DNA of 64,000 nt from the NCBI GenBank assembly GCA_002707785.1, contig PANW01000075.1, forward strand, positions 21,882-85,881, in the 5' to 3' direction. This stretch comes from Cellvibrionaceae bacterium (GTDB lineage Bacteria > Pseudomonadota > Gammaproteobacteria > Pseudomonadales > Cellvibrionaceae). The translations under genes were made by a program, and so were the position numbers. Position 1 is the stretch's first letter; every line of letters starts with the position of its first letter. Below the pieces are notes generated by a model. The model ran no database searches. It worked only from the letters and a program-made list of their open reading frames with translations, and was not told the DNA's origin. This document shows positions 8,457 to 17,797 of the stretch, in pieces.

Positions 8457-9947
8457 ATGTCTGTTGAGCTGTTCAAAGTGCTCTGTGTTGGGTTTTATGT
8501 AGTGGCAACCTTATGGTTGTCTTGGGTTGGGATGCGAAAAACCCGAGATATCAAAGGGTTTTCAATTGGCAACAAGGACATGGCGGCTTGGGTGGTGGGG
8601 GTCACTATGGCGGCTTCGATTTCGTCGACGGCAACCTTTGTGATTAACCCGGGTTTTGTCTACGTGCACGGCCTGTCGGCCTTTGTGCATTACGCGGTTG
8701 CCGGTACGGCGGGCATTATGACGGCGTTTCTTTTGCTAACCCGACGTTTTCGTCAGCTGGGTGATGACAGTGGTGCCATTACGGTGCCGGATTGGATCTA
8801 TCAACGCTATCAGAGTCGATCACTGAGTGTGTTTTTTGCGTTGATTAATCTGCTGTCAGTGACTTTTGTGGTGCTCATTTTGGTGGGCTGTAGCTTGTTG
8901 CTCAGCGAGTTGTTTCCGATTTCTCAAACTTGGTCACTGACGTTTATTCTGTTGTTTGTGTTTTCGTACGTATTGATGGGCGGCAGCTATGCCCATGCTT
9001 ACACCAACACCTTCCAGGGACTGATGATGATCGGTGTGTCCCTGTTTATATTTGTTCAAGGTTTTTATCATTTTGGCGGAGATGTCGGTGCCGCGCTGGC
9101 TTCGGTGGGGGAGAGTTATTCTCAAGTCTTCAACCCCGATAGCAACTTGTACTACGATTTTTTCTCGGTATTCCTCAGCGGTTTTGTGATTACTTTTGCG
9201 CTGATGATGCAGCCTCACATTCTCACAAAAATGCTCTACTTAAAGAGTGATGGGGATGTGAATAAGTTTTTAATTACATCATTCATTGCCGGCAGTTTTT
9301 TTATGTTGATGTTGGCGGTGGGGTTCTATGCACGGCTAAAAGGGTTGGAGATCGACGCTCAAGATCGTGTCGTGGTCGCCTATATCGGAGACGAATTTTC
9401 CAGTTTTGTTTGGGGTGGTTATGCCCTGGTTTTTATCTCCATTACCTTGTTGGCGGCGGGCATGAGTACGCTGGATGGCATTTTGGTGTCGCTGTCGTCG
9501 ATGGTGGTGAAGGATCTCTATTTGCCCATGAGCGGGAAAAAACAGTTCCAACCGGGCAGTGGTTTAATGTTGTCACGGTTGGTGTTAGTTGCCGTTGGAG
9601 TCGCCGCTTACTGTGTCGCGCTCTATCCTCCAGAGCTCATCGGTCTCTTCGCGCAGAAGGGGGTTTATGGTTTGGCTGCCGCCTCCCTAGTGCCGGTGGT
9701 GCTGGGTACCTTGTCGAAAACACCGCCTGCTCCAATCGCTGGATGGTTGGCCGCCGTGAGTGGCTTGTCGGCTCATATTATCGGTTTGTTCGTGTTTGAT
9801 ATCGCCAACCCTGCGGTATCCGCGACTTATGCTATAGCCATATCCGTGGTTATTACTCTAATTTATTTGGCTGCTAACTCGTTGATTAAAAAGAAAAATA
9901 ATCCTTCTGAAAAATTAATTTCAACAACTGTTGAAAATATGGATTGA
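8457..9947 (+). CDS. sodium:solute symporter (SSS) family permease
   Basis: The product from ATG 8457 is 496 residues with about 13 hydrophobic helices, normal for the SSS family. N-terminal family features include the RKTRDIKGFSIGNKDM loop and the helix VTMAASISSTATFVINPG; later motifs are AGMSTLDGILVSLSSMVVKD and GLAAASLVPVVLG. The nearest functional class by eye is the acetate, pyruvate, pantothenate or monocarboxylate group. A longer in-frame TTG start at 8334 is rejected because it lies upstream of the predicted promoter. The gene is divergent from tetR and followed by a TonB receptor with a matching operator, so joint use in one uptake pathway is likely. The substrate is not shown by sequence. 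Confidence 0.9.
   Translation: MSVELFKVLCVGFYVVATLWLSWVGMRKTRDIKGFSIGNKDMAAWVVGVTMAASISSTATFVINPGFVYVHGLSAFVHYAVAGTAGIMTAFLLLTRRFRQLGDDSGAITVPDWIYQRYQSRSLSVFFALINLLSVTFVVLILVGCSLLLSELFPISQTWSLTFILLFVFSYVLMGGSYAHAYTNTFQGLMMIGVSLFIFVQGFYHFGGDVGAALASVGESYSQVFNPDSNLYYDFFSVFLSGFVITFALMMQPHILTKMLYLKSDGDVNKFLITSFIAGSFFMLMLAVGFYARLKGLEIDAQDRVVVAYIGDEFSSFVWGGYALVFISITLLAAGMSTLDGILVSLSSMVVKDLYLPMSGKKQFQPGSGLMLSRLVLVAVGVAAYCVALYPPELIGLFAQKGVYGLAAASLVPVVLGTLSKTPPAPIAGWLAAVSGLSAHIIGLFVFDIANPAVSATYAIAISVVITLIYLAANSLIKKKNNPSEKLISTTVENMD
9919..9936. promoter_or_regulatory. palindromic operator, copy 2 (auxiliary, inside symporter 3' end)
   Basis: TTTCAAC and GTTGAAA flank AACT, nearly the same core (TTCAACAAC-C/T-GTTGAA) as copy 1. 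It overlaps the last codons of the symporter gene. Its centre is 31 bp from the centre of copy 3, about three helical turns, so both would lie on the same face of the DNA. Confidence 0.6.
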
Positions 9948-9972
9948 CAATTCATCGGTTGATGAATTTAAA
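9944..9972 (+). promoter_or_regulatory. predicted TonB-receptor promoter with operator in its spacer
   Basis: TTGACA (9944-9949), a 17-base spacer and TTTAAA (9967-9972) reproduce the architecture of the symporter promoter. The -35 overlaps the symporter stop codon. The predicted leader to the receptor ATG at 10079 is about 100 bases. Confidence 0.72.
9949..9968. promoter_or_regulatory. palindromic operator, copy 3 (putative TetR site)
   Basis: AATTCATC and GATGAATT are perfect arms around GGTT. The outer bases match copy 1 and the centre is its reverse complement. It fills the -35/-10 spacer, exactly as copy 1 does. Confidence 0.65.
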
Positions 9973-10078
9973 TAAAAGCCATGGTCAGGGTGTCTGCCCA
10001 TGCCCTTGATGATGTTGCTAACTCTTGAGGTGCGTTAAGCCCTCAATAATAAAAAATACCGAGAGCAGGTTCAGAGCG

Positions 10079-12358
10079 ATGAAAACAAAAAGTACAACAA
10101 TCAACAGTATCAGCAAATCAAACACCGTATTTTCCAAAACACGATTGTCTCAGGCCGTTAGTCTGTCGGCTGGATTATTGATTGGCGCCGGCGCTTTTGC
10201 CGAGCAGTCGATTGCTTTGGAGGAGGTGGTCGTAACGGCGCAAAAACGCGAGCAAAACCTTCAGGAAGTCCCGGTAGCGGTGACGGCCTTTGACGCTTCT
10301 GCGCTAGAGAATGCCGGCGTGCAGGATGTGACCGAACTGCAAAAAACAGCGCCCAATGTCACCATGCAGGTGAGCCGTGGCACCAACAGCACCTTAACCT
10401 CCTATGTGCGCGGTATTGGTCAAGCCGATCCGCTCTGGGGGTTTGAGCCAGGTGTGGGTTTGTACGTGGATGATATCTATTTGGCGCGTCCCCAAGGTGG
10501 TGTGCTGGATGTTTTTGACGTCGAACGCATCGAAGTATTGCGAGGACCACAAGGGACTTTGTACGGTAAAAACACCATTGGCGGAGCGGTGAAGTACGTG
10601 ACCAAACGTCTCACCGGTGAGCCAGAATTGAACATCAGTGGTGCTGTCGGTAGCTACAATCAGCGAGACCTAAAAATATCGGGTCAACTTCCGCTTATCG
10701 AAGATAAGCTGTTCTTCGGCGCGTCGGTGGCGCAGTTTAAGCGTGATGGCTATGGCGAGTTTTTACAGAACGGCGACGAAAACTACGACAAGGATTTGAT
10801 GGCAGCTCGCATCAGTCTTGAGTGGCTGCCGAGCGACGATGTCAGTGTTCGATTCAGCGCCGATCGCACCGAAGATGATTCCAATGCTAAAGGCGGACAC
10901 CGATTAACTGACAGTGTGTTGAACCCGACCGAAGCGGTTCCCTCCGACGTGTTTGACAGTAATTCCGATATGGATACTGACAACGAAGTGGAGAGCTCCG
11001 GTGCGTCTCTGATTGTCAGTTGGGATGTTAATGATTCGATGACATTCAAGTCCATCACTTCCTATCGTGAAGGTGAGACTGAAACGAACATTGATTTTGA
11101 CAATACGTCACTGCCATCGCTACATGTGCCGGCGGTCTATGATGATGATCAAACCACTCAAGAGTTTCAGCTGAGCTACAGCTCAGATAATTTGGATATC
11201 GTAGGCGGACTGTATTATTACGAAGGTACCGCATCAGGCGCGTTTGATGTGTTGCTTGGCTTGTTTAATCCGGCTGGTGCGTTTGATCCATCGTTGGGTG
11301 AGTTTGATGCTGTCACGGCAGGCACTGTGGATACCACCAGCTACGCGGCCTATGTGCATGCGACTTACGCCATCAACGAAGCTTGGGCATTGACCTTAGG
11401 TGGCCGTTATACCGTTGATGAAAAAGATGCCGGAGTTTACAAGGCGCTCTTGTTGGTGGACGGGACTTCCGATCAGCTAGGCGGTGATACATTGTCAACA
11501 ATATCCGTCGCTACCGACTACGAAAATGATGAGGATTGGAACGAATTTTCTCCACGGGTCAGTGTTGATTATAAGTGGGATGATGAAACTCTAGTTTATG
11601 CCTCCTACAGCGAGGGTTTTAAAAGTGGCGGCTTTGACATGCGCGGTGATGCCACTGCCAACCCGGCAACGGTCGATGGTTATGATCCGGAGTTGGTCGA
11701 GACTTGGGAGTTGGGTGTTAAAACAGAGTTGTGGGATGGTCGTGTGCGTTTGAATGCGGCAGCCTTCTATACCGATTACACTGATGTACAAGTGACGGTT
11801 CAACAGAGCTCGGATGGCGGTACTAATTTCGTCAGCTCTGTGTTGAATGCCGGTGAAGCAGAAATTCGAGGCTTCGAAGTTGAGGCGTTGGCGCAAGTGA
11901 CCGAGAATCTCTCTGCCAGTTTGATGATGGGTTACATCAATGCCGAGTTCGAAGAAGTCGAAACGGATACTCCAGGAGGAACGGTAGATTTGGCGGATGA
12001 TTGGAATTTTGCCAATACCCCAGAAAAAACCGCCAGCCTCAAGTTGATGTACAACACCTCGCTCGGCAATCTCGGCGAACTGGCACTGTCGGCAGGTGTT
12101 TCTTATCGCGACGAAACACAGATATTTCCTCAAGTAGAATCACTGGTGGATGAAAACAGCTACACCCTTTGGGACGCAAGCGCAGTTTGGTATTCAGCGG
12201 ATGAGCATTGGACGGTCGGGTTGCATGGAAAAAATCTAAGCGACGAAGAGTATCGCGTCGGTGGTTACAACTTTGCCAACCTTGGTGGCGATGAATCAAT
12301 CATTGGCTACTATGGAAACCCTCGTACGGTCAGTTTGAATTTTGGTTATAACTTCTAA
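10079..12358 (+). CDS. TonB-dependent outer-membrane receptor
   Basis: From ATG 10079 the product is 759 residues. It has a basic N-terminus, a hydrophobic signal (LSAGLLIGAGAFA) and a TonB-box-like EEVVVTAQKR. A plug domain (about 50-160, with GVGLYVDDIYLARP and VEVLRGPQGTLYGKNTIGG-type sequence) precedes a 22-strand-type barrel ending in Phe. It imports an unknown ligand across the outer membrane using TonB energy. It has no N-terminal STN signalling domain, unlike the second receptor. The upstream in-frame TTG 10025 lacks a ribosome site, whereas GAGAGCAGG precedes 10079. The shared operator and promoter structure tie it to the adjacent symporter. No heme or siderophore signature was recognised. 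Confidence 0.93.
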   Translation: MKTKSTTINSISKSNTVFSKTRLSQAVSLSAGLLIGAGAFAEQSIALEEVVVTAQKREQNLQEVPVAVTAFDASALENAGVQDVTELQKTAPNVTMQVSRGTNSTLTSYVRGIGQADPLWGFEPGVGLYVDDIYLARPQGGVLDVFDVERIEVLRGPQGTLYGKNTIGGAVKYVTKRLTGEPELNISGAVGSYNQRDLKISGQLPLIEDKLFFGASVAQFKRDGYGEFLQNGDENYDKDLMAARISLEWLPSDDVSVRFSADRTEDDSNAKGGHRLTDSVLNPTEAVPSDVFDSNSDMDTDNEVESSGASLIVSWDVNDSMTFKSITSYREGETETNIDFDNTSLPSLHVPAVYDDDQTTQEFQLSYSSDNLDIVGGLYYYEGTASGAFDVLLGLFNPAGAFDPSLGEFDAVTAGTVDTTSYAAYVHATYAINEAWALTLGGRYTVDEKDAGVYKALLLVDGTSDQLGGDTLSTISVATDYENDEDWNEFSPRVSVDYKWDDETLVYASYSEGFKSGGFDMRGDATANPATVDGYDPELVETWELGVKTELWDGRVRLNAAAFYTDYTDVQVTVQQSSDGGTNFVSSVLNAGEAEIRGFEVEALAQVTENLSASLMMGYINAEFEEVETDTPGGTVDLADDWNFANTPEKTASLKLMYNTSLGNLGELALSAGVSYRDETQIFPQVESLVDENSYTLWDASAVWYSADEHWTVGLHGKNLSDEEYRVGGYNFANLGGDESIIGYYGNPRTVSLNFGYNF

Positions 12359-12429
12359 TTGAAATGATGCCGTCTCATCAGATCTTGTCCTCCTCTTGTC
12401 ATTGACTCGGCAAGGTCAACAAGAGCTTA

Positions 12430-12455
12430 GGGGCCCTTTAAGGGCTCCATTTTTC
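12430..12455 (+). terminator. terminator after the TonB receptor
   Basis: GGGGCCC (12430-12436) pairs with GGGCTCC (12442-12448) across a short TTTAA loop, followed by ATTTTTC. The 12456-12587 stretch must then hold a separate promoter for the hydrolase/SDR pair; none is obvious, and no copy of the TTCAAC-N4-GTTGAA motif is seen there. Confidence 0.7.
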
Positions 12456-12587
12456 AGTTTCTCTTTCGTTTGCTCGCGTCAGATTTTCTGCAATGATCAG
12501 TGAGCGACCTGTTTCAAATGAAGGTGAATGTTCTAATTGAGAGTGTCTGTTTTAATAGAGGCAGGCTGTTTGTGACTGAGGGGAACT

Positions 12588-13448
12588 ATGACCACCTATA
12601 AAAACATTTATTATCAAGTGAGTGATGGCTTGCAACTCTATGCTCGCGATTACAATCAAGCGGATTCGGATCAAGTTTTGCTGTGTATGCACGGTCTATC
12701 TCGCAATAGCGCAGACTTCGAACCTTTGTGTTCACTGTTGTCGGACCACTATCGAATGATTGTGGTGGATCAACGTGGTCGAGGCTTGTCTCAGTGGGAT
12801 GAGAATCCCGAACGTTATCAACTACCGACCTATGTGGCGGATATGTGGTCCCTGTTAGATCAGTTAGGGCTAGATAAGGTGACCTTAATTGGCACCTCCA
12901 TGGGAGGGTTGATGGGCATGGTGATGGCCGCCGAAAAACCTGATCGCATTCAGGGGTTGGTCATCAACGATGTGGGCCCCGAAGTCGCGCCGCAAGGCTT
13001 GGCAAGAATTATGAGCTACGTCGGCAAGGCTAAGCCCATTCGTAATTGGGGGGATGCGATTGAGCAAACTCAAGCCATCAATCAGGTGTGCTTTCCTTCA
13101 TTTACTCAACAGCAGTGGCAAGCCATGGCTGAACGATTGTATCGAGAGGATTCTGAGGGCGTGCCAGTGCCAAGCTATGATCCTAAGATTTCACAACCCA
13201 TTGCAAGTGATGAAGCAGCGGCAGTGCCGCCAGATCTTTGGCCGCTGTTTGAGCAGTTGCGGGTGCCTATGTTGGCCATCCGTGGGCAGTTGTCGGATTT
13301 GTTAAGTGCCGAGTGTTTTGCGCGCATGCAAGAGGTTCAGCCTGCGACAGCACTTGCTGTCGTCGAGGGTGTTGGTCATGCGCCGGTGCTTGACGAGCCA
13401 CAGGCCATTGCTGCAATTCGCGGTTTTCTCACAGAAAATTTGGCGTGA
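12588..13448 (+). CDS. alpha/beta-fold hydrolase
   Basis: The 286-residue protein has a typical alpha/beta hydrolase order: MHGLSRNSADF as oxyanion turn, VVDQRGRGLSQW, nucleophile elbow GTSMGG (Ser about residue 104), and a terminal catalytic His in GVGHAPVLDEP. It probably cleaves an ester or lactone in the cytoplasm, since no signal peptide is present. The ATG follows GAGGGGA. The next gene, 46 bases later, is a 3-hydroxybutyrate dehydrogenase-like SDR, so the pair may hydrolyse a hydroxyacyl ester or dimer and oxidise the released acid. This pathway is inference; the fold is clear. Confidence 0.85.
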   Translation: MTTYKNIYYQVSDGLQLYARDYNQADSDQVLLCMHGLSRNSADFEPLCSLLSDHYRMIVVDQRGRGLSQWDENPERYQLPTYVADMWSLLDQLGLDKVTLIGTSMGGLMGMVMAAEKPDRIQGLVINDVGPEVAPQGLARIMSYVGKAKPIRNWGDAIEQTQAINQVCFPSFTQQQWQAMAERLYREDSEGVPVPSYDPKISQPIASDEAAAVPPDLWPLFEQLRVPMLAIRGQLSDLLSAECFARMQEVQPATALAVVEGVGHAPVLDEPQAIAAIRGFLTENLA

Positions 13449-13494
13449 TCTTTTGAGTTTTTGTTCGAACGTATTTGAGTAGGGAGTAGTGGTT

Positions 13495-14277
13495 ATGTTG
13501 CAGTCCAAAGTCGCACTTGTGACGGGCTCAACCAGCGGTATTGGTTTGGCGATAGCTGAGTCTCTCGCTGAGCAAGGTTGTCATTTGATGCTGAATGGCT
13601 TCGGTGACGACAAAGAGATCGCAGAGCTGCGCAATCGTCTGTCCAGAGAGCACAACGTCGAAGTTGGCTATTGTGCCGCAGATGTGTCGTCTGCCGAGCA
13701 GGTGCATCAAATGATTGAAGAGACGCAAAAGTTATTGGGTAGTGTGGATGTGTTGGTGAACAATGCCGGTGTTCAGCATGTTGAGGAAATTGAAACCTTT
13801 CCGGTGGAGCAGTGGGATCGCATTATCGCTGTTAATTTAAGTAGTGCATTTCATACCATTCAAGCAACTTTGCCATTGATGAAAGCGAAAGGTTGGGGCC
13901 GTATCGTGAATGTGGCTTCTATACACGGTTTGGTGGCTTCCCCCTATAAGAGTGCCTATGTGGCGGCCAAGCACGGGGTCGTTGGTTTGACCAAAACCGT
14001 CGCGCTAGAAACCGCTCGGCAGGGCGTAACCTGCAATGCAATTTGTCCCGGTTATGTGCTTACCCCCTTGGTGGAAAATCAAATATCGGATACGGCGCGC
14101 GCGCGTGGATTAAGTGAGCAGGAAGTCATGTCGGAGGTGTTGCTGGGGTCACAGCCCAGCGGTCGCTTTACCGATGTTAAAGACATTGCTGCGATGGCGA
14201 CATTCTTGTGTGGTGGTGCGGGTAATAATATTACTGGCAGCGTTCAAGTGCTCGACGGCGGTTACACGGCGGCTTGA
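13495..14277 (+). CDS. short-chain dehydrogenase, 3-hydroxybutyrate dehydrogenase-like
   Basis: This classical SDR has 260 residues. It shows the NAD(P)-binding TGSTSGIG near the N-terminus, NNAG at about 90, catalytic Ser in VASIHG and YVAAK as the Tyr-x3-Lys pair. The C-terminal half (TVALETARQGVTCNAICPGYVLTPLVENQI) is characteristic of D-3-hydroxybutyrate dehydrogenases, which oxidise 3-hydroxybutyrate to acetoacetate with NAD+. The ATG at 13495 lies eight bases after AGGGAG; a GTG six bases upstream is too close to that site. It is paired with the preceding hydrolase and ends 34 bases before the convergent TonB receptor. Related SDRs with other substrates cannot be excluded. Confidence 0.87.
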   Translation: MLQSKVALVTGSTSGIGLAIAESLAEQGCHLMLNGFGDDKEIAELRNRLSREHNVEVGYCAADVSSAEQVHQMIEETQKLLGSVDVLVNNAGVQHVEEIETFPVEQWDRIIAVNLSSAFHTIQATLPLMKAKGWGRIVNVASIHGLVASPYKSAYVAAKHGVVGLTKTVALETARQGVTCNAICPGYVLTPLVENQISDTARARGLSEQEVMSEVLLGSQPSGRFTDVKDIAAMATFLCGGAGNNITGSVQVLDGGYTAA

Positions 14278-14311
14278 TATGGCGGTGTTGTTCTGGCGAG
14301 ACGATCACAAC

Positions 14312-17300
14312 TCATAAGTAGTGATAGTTAATGCTGAGGGTGGCCGTCCGGCCAAAAGCGTTGTGCAGTGAGCTTTCATAGCGCAGTTCATCTTTAACTT
14401 CGGGCGGTTCTTCATCGGTTAGATTGTTAATCGCCAAGCTAATCGACCACTGTTGCTCGCTCACTTGGTAGCGATAGAGAAAGTCCCAACTTTGAAAGCT
14501 GTTAACCTTGCCATCGATGAGCTCCGCTTGATTGATGCTGTTGGCCAGAATGCTCAAGCCTTCATCCACATAGCCGTCTACGTAATTCCAGCGCAAGCTG
14601 GCGATGTGGTTGCCCTGTTCGATTCGCAAAGCCGCATTGCCTTTCCATTTGGGTATTGGATTTAAAAATGTACCGCTGTTTGAGTGTCCAACGGCGTCAA
14701 ATCTTTCTCGCAGCTCCGAGCCTTCGACATCGTAGCGATGTGTGTAGGTGGCGTTGAATTCCAATTTGATCAGCCGCTGTGAACCCAGCCACGTTTTGTC
14801 GAAGTGGATGTCGGCCCCTTGGGTGGTGATGTCTGGACCATTTACGTAGTGCGTGATGACGTGTGAAATATGATCGCCGCTGTCGAAAATAACTTGGTCT
14901 TGATAGTTTGAGTTGGGTTGGCTGACTACATGGTTGACGATGTCGTTGGCGCTCTGTTGAAGAATTGGATCGTCTAAGTGGATTTGCCAGAAATCGAGAC
15001 TGCCGCTAAATCCTTCCGGAGTTTGCCACAATAATCCAATATTTAAATTGTCGGCATCTTCTGCATGTAGGTCCGGATTGCCAATGCGGTAGGTGGACTT
15101 AAAAGTACCAGCGTAGCCCAAAAATTCTTGAGTGGTGCTGTTTTGTCCGGTTTGATTTAGCGATGGTGCGCGAAACGATGTGCTGGCCGAGGCGCGTAGA
15201 CTGATGTTGTCGTTGAGTTGCCACAGGGCGGCGATCTTTGGGTCTAAACTGTTACCGACTTCATCGAGGTAATCTTCATAGCGAATGGCGAGTTGTAATT
15301 CTAGATCTTGGGAAAGGTTGATTCGTGCCTCACTGAAAAGTGCAACTGTGGTTTGTTCCAGTTGATCATCTTCACCGCCGGCAAAGAAGATTAAATCGTT
15401 CTCGGGAGCTTGGTTGGTGTCGTCGATACGGCCTAGCTGCGAGTTTTCGCTGTAGTGGATGTCTAGGGTTTCGTGGCGAACTTGAGCGCCGATGGCGATA
15501 CTTATGCCTTTTTCTGGTTGTTCAGATTGAACTAACCAGTCTGCGGTAAACAATTCGCTGGTATTGGTTTGTGTGGCATCGCCCACTAACCATTCGTTGA
15601 GTTGGTCCGAGTTCGCTAACGCGGGGTCGTAGATAATGCTTGCTGGCAGCGCGGAAGAAAATGGATTGAAGTACTCGCAGCCGTTTTCACCGGCGACCGT
15701 TCCGCTACAGTCGGGGCCGCCAAAGCCCAATAGTGCTTGTTGCCAGCGACCTTTATGGGTGTCGGGTGTATAGGCTTTGGCGCGATTTCGCGCGTACATG
15801 ATCGCAACGTCGCTACTGTATTCGGGGCGTTCGATGGTGGCCCCTAACAGCAGTCGCAAGGTGCGGTAGTCTCTCGATCCCTCTTGTCCAGCGTCACTAC
15901 CAGCAGGGCGTGCGCGTCCTAAGTAGAGTCCTCCCCCTGAAAAGTCGGCGGGTGTTCCGGCCAGCGTTTCAGGATTGCTGGCAGCGAATGCTGTCAGCCC
16001 AGGGTGGTCGGCGGGAATGTAGTAGGCGATGTCCACTTCTTCAGTGGGCGCGTAACTGGGGGATGTTTTCCAGTTGGGGACATCAGTTTGAGCCAGCAAC
16101 AGTTCGCCATACAGTTCGGTGGTTTCACTGAGGCGCCATAGGGCGCGATTAAACCAGCGCAGCTGTGTTTCTTCTTCGACCAAGTTATCTGACGCGAGAT
16201 AGCCATAGCTGCAGCGGTTGTTGCTGAGTAGACGACCGAAATCGGCGCAACCAGGATCGGCAACAAAATTGTCTTCGATGACCAAGCTGTTGAGCTCGCT
16301 GTCGGAGACGCCATCGATCGCCGTCGCTGCATCTATAGGAACAAAGGCTCCGGGGTTGCCGATAGAGGACTCACCAAACACGACTCGTCCTGTGCTGGGA
16401 ATGTCGATGCGCGGTCGAGTGATTTCCTGTCGGTCCTCGACGGTCAATTCATTGCGTTTATTGTATTCAACGCTCGACATCCATTGCCCGCGATCGGTTT
16501 GTTGCGCCCAAATTGCTGTTAGATTCCAGTCTCCGTTTGATTCGTCGACCGCTTTGTATTGTCCCTTGAGGGTCAAGCCATCTTCCGGTTGCTGCGTGAT
16601 TAGGTTGACCACGCCAGCGACGGCGTCTGAGCCATAAGTTGCTGCGGCGCCGTCTTTGAGTAATTCGACGCGAGTTACGGCGTTGATGGGCAGGGAATTT
16701 AAATCCACATAGCCTTGTCCGTCATCGTGGGGAAGAGCGCTGTTGACGGTGCGGCGGCCGTTGAGTAAAACCAGTGTTCGGCTAACCCCTAGGCCGCGCA
16801 AATTAATGTTGCTGGTGCCGGCAGAGAAGTTATTGTCGAATTGGTTGCTTTGGTTTTCAGTACCGCTGACAGAAGGAATATAAGCGATTAGATCTGTGGC
16901 GCTGGTCAAGCCAAATTCATCAAAGGCAGGCTTGTCCCAAGCGGTAATGTTATTGGCACTGGGGAAGCGAGAGGGGGATGTCCAGCTACCCGTCACCACA
17001 ATTTCTTCAATCATTGCTGCCGAATGAGTGGGGCGGGTGACGCTATCGGTGATGCTGGCGTTATCGATGAGATAATACGCATTGTTGTGATTGATTGCTT
17101 CAAGGTCGTGCCCGTTCAACAATCTTTGTAAGGCGATCGCTGCCGTCATACGCCCTTGCACGGCCGGCAGGCGCAGAGACTTATCAACACCTGGGGCTAT
17201 GACGATACCAATATCGGTTTGCTCGACAAAGTCGACTACCGCTTGTTGCAGCGGTTTTGAGCGGATGACTATTCGATGGGGTACCGAAAAGCGGTCGGGG

Positions 17301-17485
17301 TGATGTTTAGGGTCTGCCACCAAGTGGCTGTTGTTAGTCTTTGAGTGCTCGGTATCTACTGGGCTTGCAGCGACAGGCACGATGATAGCGGCCAAGCAGG
17401 CACACAAGATTGCAACCCTAAAAGGGAGTGGCTTTGTTCGGTCGCCAATAGGCTTGCCGAGCGTCGTTAATAGTCGGTAAGGCAT
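14312..17485 (-). CDS. TonB-dependent receptor with N-terminal STN signalling domain
   Basis: This 1057-residue outer-membrane protein starts with a signal segment (VAILCACLAAIIVPVAAS). A secretin/TonB STN domain follows (about 70-125: LQQAVVDFVEQTDIGIVIAPGV), then the TonB box EEIVVTGS. The plug contains LRGLGVSRTLVLLNGRR and VELLKDGAAATYGSDAVAGVVN, and a long barrel completes the protein. STN domains contact a FecR-type anti-sigma protein, and fecR and ECF sigma genes lie upstream on the same strand. Thus the receptor probably senses as well as transports its ligand. The long barrel and plug style resemble receptors used for carbohydrates or other non-siderophore ligands, but the cargo is not determined. 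Confidence 0.93.
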   Translation of the reverse strand: MPYRLLTTLGKPIGDRTKPLPFRVAILCACLAAIIVPVAASPVDTEHSKTNNSHLVADPKHHPDRFSVPHRIVIRSKPLQQAVVDFVEQTDIGIVIAPGVDKSLRLPAVQGRMTAAIALQRLLNGHDLEAINHNNAYYLIDNASITDSVTRPTHSAAMIEEIVVTGSWTSPSRFPSANNITAWDKPAFDEFGLTSATDLIAYIPSVSGTENQSNQFDNNFSAGTSNINLRGLGVSRTLVLLNGRRTVNSALPHDDGQGYVDLNSLPINAVTRVELLKDGAAATYGSDAVAGVVNLITQQPEDGLTLKGQYKAVDESNGDWNLTAIWAQQTDRGQWMSSVEYNKRNELTVEDRQEITRPRIDIPSTGRVVFGESSIGNPGAFVPIDAATAIDGVSDSELNSLVIEDNFVADPGCADFGRLLSNNRCSYGYLASDNLVEEETQLRWFNRALWRLSETTELYGELLLAQTDVPNWKTSPSYAPTEEVDIAYYIPADHPGLTAFAASNPETLAGTPADFSGGGLYLGRARPAGSDAGQEGSRDYRTLRLLLGATIERPEYSSDVAIMYARNRAKAYTPDTHKGRWQQALLGFGGPDCSGTVAGENGCEYFNPFSSALPASIIYDPALANSDQLNEWLVGDATQTNTSELFTADWLVQSEQPEKGISIAIGAQVRHETLDIHYSENSQLGRIDDTNQAPENDLIFFAGGEDDQLEQTTVALFSEARINLSQDLELQLAIRYEDYLDEVGNSLDPKIAALWQLNDNISLRASASTSFRAPSLNQTGQNSTTQEFLGYAGTFKSTYRIGNPDLHAEDADNLNIGLLWQTPEGFSGSLDFWQIHLDDPILQQSANDIVNHVVSQPNSNYQDQVIFDSGDHISHVITHYVNGPDITTQGADIHFDKTWLGSQRLIKLEFNATYTHRYDVEGSELRERFDAVGHSNSGTFLNPIPKWKGNAALRIEQGNHIASLRWNYVDGYVDEGLSILANSINQAELIDGKVNSFQSWDFLYRYQVSEQQWSISLAINNLTDEEPPEVKDELRYESSLHNAFGRTATLSINYHYL

Positions 17486-17797
17486 AGAACGGCTTGTTGG
17501 TCTTATGATTTTAATGCAAGCGCGAGAATTGTGGCGAAGTTTACCGGAAACGGCCTTAGAAAGCTGCCGCTAAGCGTTAAGTTTTCTAAACCTTGGGCGA
17601 ATGGCTAACTGGTATACTGCACTGCCCACAGAGGGTGGTGGAGTGAGAGGTGTGGCCAAAGCTCTATGGCGTCTACCGTCAATGTGCCAGAGTTATGCTA
17701 GGGCGCCTCTGAATAATGACCCTAGGGCTCAGCCGAGCGTTAGCGTGCCTACTGTTGGAGATTGTGCATCCGTCTGTAAGCCTGAGCTCCGCTGCCA
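17486..17797. other. intergenic region between fecR and the STN receptor
   Basis: These 312 bases hold no convincing gene. The plus-strand open frame at 17601-17804 has no ribosome site and is not coding-like. The region probably contains the receptor promoter, the likely target of the adjacent ECF sigma factor, but no clear -35/-10 pair or Fur-type box was found by eye. Confidence 0.5.
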
